Shown here: positions 20,224-23,678 of the stretch, in pieces
Numbering within the stretch: position 1 is the stretch's first letter
Layout of the letters: every line of letters starts with the position of its first letter
Source of the DNA: an archaeon
GTDB lineage: Archaea; Halobacteriota; Syntropharchaeia; Alkanophagales; Methanospirareceae
Length of the DNA stretch: 23,678 nucleotides
NCBI GenBank assembly: GCA_030019325.1
Contig: JASEFB010000017.1
Location: forward strand, 1-23,678
Direction of reading: 5' to 3'
Notes under the pieces: generated by a model
Seen by the model: only the letters and a program-made list of their open reading frames with translations
The model's database searches: none
What the model was told of the DNA's origin: nothing
Translations under genes and position numbers: made by a program

Positions 20224-21852
20224 TCACACCTCTACCCGCTCGAACAATTTACTTGGTTTTTTTAACGCTTGTCCACTTTTTATTGGTACCATCATCTCAT
20301 CGAGCTTCACCGAATGCACATCACCTTCCATACCAAGCTGCTCCCACACCTCTTCCATCTTGTCAGGCATTACCGCATCCAGGGGGATACAAACCGCTTT
20401 TAGTATTTGCAGCACGTTCTTTACTATTTCCCTACACCTCTCTCTGCCTTGAACTCCTTTCTTTATCAACCGCCATGGTTCTTCTCGTTGAAAAAAACTG
20501 TTCCCAAAATCTGCAAGCATCATTACTGCATCAACGAACTTCTTGAATTCGTAGTCTTCCACCGCTCTTATCCCTTCCTCCCTTGTCTTCTCTATCTCAG
20601 CGAAGACCTCTTCTTCGATATCGCCGTCGGGAACCACGCCAAAATTCTTATATGCAAATGATAGGACCCGGTGAACGAGGTTTCCGAGAATCCCCACCAG
20701 CTCATTGTTCACACGCATGAAAAATGAGTCCCAGGAGAAATCCAACTCCTTCGTGTGGCTTGAGTGCGAGACTAAATAATACCTTAACGTATCGGGATGG
20801 AATCGTTCTAAAAATTCTGTTGTCCATACCACGTTCCCCCTGCTCTTTGAGAACGTCTTCCCATCTATTTTTACCATACCTGAAGCAACAACCGCATCAG
20901 GCAACGAATAACCCGCTCCTTTAAGCATTGCAGGCCAGAATATGCAGTGATGGTATATAATGTCCGTGCCTATGAAATGCACAATGGTTGTTTTATCCTC
21001 TTTCCAATACTTGCCCCATTCCGTCTCATCTTCTCCTTCTCCTTTGATGAACTCTTCCGTGAAGGATATATAGCCAATAGGTGCATCAACCCAGACATAA
21101 ACAACCAAATCATCCCGTCCCGGGAACTTCACGCCCCATTCCAGATTCCTCGTTATACACCAATCCCTTAGTTCTTTTTTCACCCATTCCATCGCATAGT
21201 TCCTAGCATTCAGCGTGCCACCCATGGTATCTAAATATGAGGTGAGGAACTCAGCAAAGGAGGAAAGATTGAAGAAGAAATGCTCCTGTTCCCTGAACTC
21301 CGCAGTGCTTCCACATATCTTACATCTCGGCTCTCGTATCTCGCCAGGTTCAAGATGCTTACCACAGCCCTGGTCACATTCATCACCTCGTGCAATCTCA
21401 CCGCAGAACGGGCATGTCCCCTCTACATAACGATCGGGTAGAAAACGCTCGCAGGAAGTGCAAAATGCCTGTTTTATTCTCATCTTATAAACATACCCAT
21501 TCTCTATCAACTTCTTCACTATCTCTTCAGTCCTTCTATGATTGTTCTCAGAATCTGTTCTCCCGTAATAGTCAAAATTCACGTTGAGTTCTTTGAAAAC
21601 TCGCTTGAAATGCTCATGATATCGCTCAACAACCGCTTCAGGAGTGATGCCTTGCGCTTCTGCACTCAGCACAATCGGTGTTCCATGGGTATCAGAACCG
21701 CTGATAAAAATGACCTCGTAGCCCATCTTCCGGAGTATCCGCACGTATATATCAGCGGGGACGTAAGTCCTGAGGTGGCCTATATGACATTCACCATTAA
21801 CGTAGGGCAATGCAGAAGTTACCAAGACCGGCATCTCAACGGGGATCTTCAT
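20224..21852 (-). CDS. metG: Methionyl-tRNA synthetase
   Basis: Charges initiator and elongator tRNA-Met. The 542-residue class Ia enzyme has H-I-G-H at residues 23-26, the zinc-knuckle insertion with four C-x2-C or C-x3-C pairs (Cys131/134, 147/150, 159/163, 177/180), W-V-D-A-P-I-G-Y at 254-261, the K-M-S-K-S equivalent T-F-S-K-S-R-G-N at 333-340, and an anticodon-binding helical domain after about 365. It ends near residue 540 and lacks the C-terminal EMAP/Trbp111-like tRNA-binding domain; in many archaea that part is a separate small protein, so the short form is not a sign of damage. The gene is alone, divergent from atpA, with a TATA-like box on its own side. Confidence 0.96.
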   Translation of the reverse strand: MKIPVEMPVLVTSALPYVNGECHIGHLRTYVPADIYVRILRKMGYEVIFISGSDTHGTPIVLSAEAQGITPEAVVERYHEHFKRVFKELNVNFDYYGRTDSENNHRRTEEIVKKLIENGYVYKMRIKQAFCTSCERFLPDRYVEGTCPFCGEIARGDECDQGCGKHLEPGEIREPRCKICGSTAEFREQEHFFFNLSSFAEFLTSYLDTMGGTLNARNYAMEWVKKELRDWCITRNLEWGVKFPGRDDLVVYVWVDAPIGYISFTEEFIKGEGEDETEWGKYWKEDKTTIVHFIGTDIIYHHCIFWPAMLKGAGYSLPDAVVASGMVKIDGKTFSKSRGNVVWTTEFLERFHPDTLRYYLVSHSSHTKELDFSWDSFFMRVNNELVGILGNLVHRVLSFAYKNFGVVPDGDIEEEVFAEIEKTREEGIRAVEDYEFKKFVDAVMMLADFGNSFFQREEPWRLIKKGVQGRERCREIVKNVLQILKAVCIPLDAVMPDKMEEVWEQLGMEGDVHSVKLDEMMVPIKSGQALKKPSKLFERVEV

Positions 21853-21900
21853 TTCTTGTTAAGGTTACCGCAATAGCTTTACAACCAAGAAAGAGGATTG

Positions 21901-21912
21901 GATTTATAATAC
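21901..21912 (-). promoter_or_regulatory. TATA-like box of metG
   Basis: Minus-strand GTATTATAAATC, 49-60 nt before the metG ATG, in the 244-bp gap between metG and atpA. A second box, CTATAAACTTAT, near 21994-22005 on the plus strand could serve atpA; the rest of the gap shows no gene. Confidence 0.45.
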
Positions 21913-22096
21913 TTTTACTTTTTCATACCTTTTGATTTGACAAGCACAACTAAAGATGAAAAGGGAAAGAAGTGAAGTATCCCTATTCTATCTCTCTATA
22001 AACTTATCTCTTCTTCCAAAACATGCATAAAGAAAATAGAGGTAACTTTTTTAGTTTAAGAGATAGGAAGTAGTTTAGTAATGGTGGGGTAGAAAA

Positions 22097-23678
22097 ATGG
22101 GCGAAGAGGGTGTAATCGAAAAAATAGCTGGTCCGTTAGTTGTTGCTGATAAGATGCGCGGATGTGAGATGTACGAAGTGATTAAGGTAGGGGAAGAGGG
22201 ATTGATGGGCGAAACAATAAGACTGGATGGCGACTTTGCATATATTCAGGTATATGAGGATACAACGGGTTTGAAGCCCGGTGAGCCTGTGATAAGGACA
22301 AAAGCACCCTTATCTGTTGAACTCGGTCCTGGAATATTAAAGAATTTTTATGATGGTGTGCAGAGACCTTTGGAAGAGATGGGACACAAAGCCGGGGATT
22401 ATATAACGAGAGGGATATATGTGAATGCACTTGACCGGACTAAGAAATGGAATTTTACACCCACCGCAGAGGAAGGTAAAGAAATAGTGGGCGGGGATAT
22501 TTTAGGCGAGGTCCCTGAGACCAAGGTGATACGACATAAGATTCTTGTCCCTCCAAGGGCACGGGGGAAAATTTTAGAGCTCAAAGAGGGTGAATTCACT
22601 GTTAATGATTGCATAGCGCGGATACAAACAGATGGCGAGGACGTGGAATTGAAGATGATGCAGAAATGGCCGGTGAGGAAAGGAAGACCCTATAAGGAGA
22701 AATTGGACCCTGAGGTGCCTCTGTTGACCGGGCAGCGTATAAATGACACCTTCTTCCCGATAGCGAAAGGTGGCACGGGGGCTATTCCTGGAGGCTTTGG
22801 AACAGGAAAGACGGTAATGCAGCACCAATTGGCGAGATGGGCAGACGCACAAGTCATCGTGTATATAGGGTGTGGAGAGAGAGGGAATGAGATGACCGAA
22901 GTTTTGGAAGATTTTCCCGAACTTGTTGATCCTTACAGCGGCGAAAAGTTGATGGAACGATCCACGCTTATTGCAAACACCTCGAATATGCCTGTTGCGG
23001 CACGAGAAGCGTCTATTTATACTGGAATCACACTCGCGGAATATTATCGTGATATGGGCTATGACGTAGCAGTACAGGCGGATTCAACCTCACGCTGGGC
23101 GGAAGCACTGCGCGAGATATCCGGGAGATTAGAAGAGATGCCGGGTGAAGAAGGGTTTCCTGCTTATTTAGCCACGAGATTGTCAGATTTCTATGAACGA
23201 GCGGGGAGGGTCAGAACGTTATGCTCGGATTCGGAGGGAAGAATCGGCTCTGTCACGGTAGTGGGAGCGGTGTCACCGCCAGGAGGTGATTTCTCAGAAC
23301 CGGTGACGCAGAACACGTTGCGCGTGGTGGGCGTTTTCTGGGCTCTTGATTCAACGTTAGCGGATAGGAGGCATTTTCCGGCTATAAGCTGGCTCCGTAG
23401 CTATTCTCTTTACCTGGATAATCTCAGAGAGTGGTTTAATAAGCCTTCGTCTCCGGATTTCACGGTACAACACGAGGAGATGATGGCACTATTGCAAAAG
23501 GAGGCAGAACTGCAGGAGATAGTTCAGCTTGTTGGTGCCGATGCACTTCCAGCACGTGAACGAGGGACATTGGAAGTTGCTCGTATGATACGGGAGGATT
23601 TTTTGCAGCAGAACGCATATCATGCTATCGACTCCTTCTGCTCTTTGGAGAAACAGTATCTGATGGCAAAAATCATTC
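22097..23678 (+). CDS. atpA: A-type ATP synthase subunit A (catalytic), 3'-truncated by window edge
   Basis: Catalytic subunit of the A1 head of the archaeal proton- or sodium-driven ATP synthase on the cytoplasmic membrane face. About 527 of an expected 580 or so codons are present. The start at 22097 follows GGTGGGG; an upstream ATG at 22081 hits a stop after three codons. Visible: the N-terminal beta barrel (I-E-K-I-A-G-P-L-V-V-A), the A-subunit non-homologous insertion between about 110 and 190, the P-loop G-G-F-G-T-G-K-T, I-G-C-G-E-R-G-N-E-M with the catalytic-type Glu, A-D-S-T-S-R-W-A-E-A-L-R-E and the S-P-P-G-G-D-F-S-E-P-V segment. The P-loop has Gly where archaeal relatives usually have Pro. 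No other atp gene precedes it, so A either opens this cluster or is separated from C, E and the rest. Confidence 0.96.
   Translation, partial: MGEEGVIEKIAGPLVVADKMRGCEMYEVIKVGEEGLMGETIRLDGDFAYIQVYEDTTGLKPGEPVIRTKAPLSVELGPGILKNFYDGVQRPLEEMGHKAGDYITRGIYVNALDRTKKWNFTPTAEEGKEIVGGDILGEVPETKVIRHKILVPPRARGKILELKEGEFTVNDCIARIQTDGEDVELKMMQKWPVRKGRPYKEKLDPEVPLLTGQRINDTFFPIAKGGTGAIPGGFGTGKTVMQHQLARWADAQVIVYIGCGERGNEMTEVLEDFPELVDPYSGEKLMERSTLIANTSNMPVAAREASIYTGITLAEYYRDMGYDVAVQADSTSRWAEALREISGRLEEMPGEEGFPAYLATRLSDFYERAGRVRTLCSDSEGRIGSVTVVGAVSPPGGDFSEPVTQNTLRVVGVFWALDSTLADRRHFPAISWLRSYSLYLDNLREWFNKPSSPDFTVQHEEMMALLQKEAELQEIVQLVGADALPARERGTLEVARMIREDFLQQNAYHAIDSFCSLEKQYLMAKII

Overview
The window looks like a chromosomal segment of a euryarchaeon from the methanogen or methane/alkane-oxidiser lineages. 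The signs are an A-type ATP synthase subunit A, an archaeal-type adenylate kinase (AdkA), BRE/TATA-like promoters a short distance upstream of starts, and a coenzyme M (CoM) gene set made of a cysteate synthase-like enzyme, fused ComDE sulfopyruvate decarboxylase and a marker-16 (DUF39-ferredoxin) protein. An ANME-1-like or Methanosarcinales-related origin is my guess; the sequence alone does not fix the taxon.

Layout. 1-1080: end of an IS66-type transposase running into a convergent cytidine deaminase gene. 1191-5180: lone hypE, an ITP/XTP pyrophosphatase, a DUF47 + Pit phosphate uptake pair and a possible 34-aa ORF. 5186-11196: an XRE-type regulator facing a four-gene CoM operon (HdrC-HdrB fusion, marker 16, cysteate synthase, ComDE). 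11319-13939: a sulfonate/taurine-type ABC importer (binding protein, permease, ATPase). 14054-14638: adkA. 14717-16796: a small accessory island with integron attC-like inverted repeats around a hicBA toxin-antitoxin pair and around a broken SDH_sah-family peptidase gene plus a 69-aa protein. 16905-21852: leftward housekeeping genes (Hsp20; ACT protein, homoserine dehydrogenase and an unknown conserved protein in one operon; metG). 22097-end: atpA, cut by the window edge.

How the parts fit. The CoM operon covers phosphoserine + sulfite to cysteate, sulfopyruvate to sulfoacetaldehyde, and a candidate for the last aldehyde-to-thiol step: the DUF39-ferredoxin protein, perhaps fed electrons by the HdrCB-like protein beside it. 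A block of about 49 bp is repeated almost intact upstream of this operon and of the ABC importer, which suggests common control, perhaps by the adjacent XRE-type protein. Importer and pathway would then be alternative routes to CoM or a sulfonate precursor. This is inference.

Other notable features are the attC-like sites (rare outside bacteria) and GC-rich hairpin repeats inserted in frame into, and forming the end of, the gene at 17626-18576. No stretch over 300 bases lacks a gene or gene remnant.
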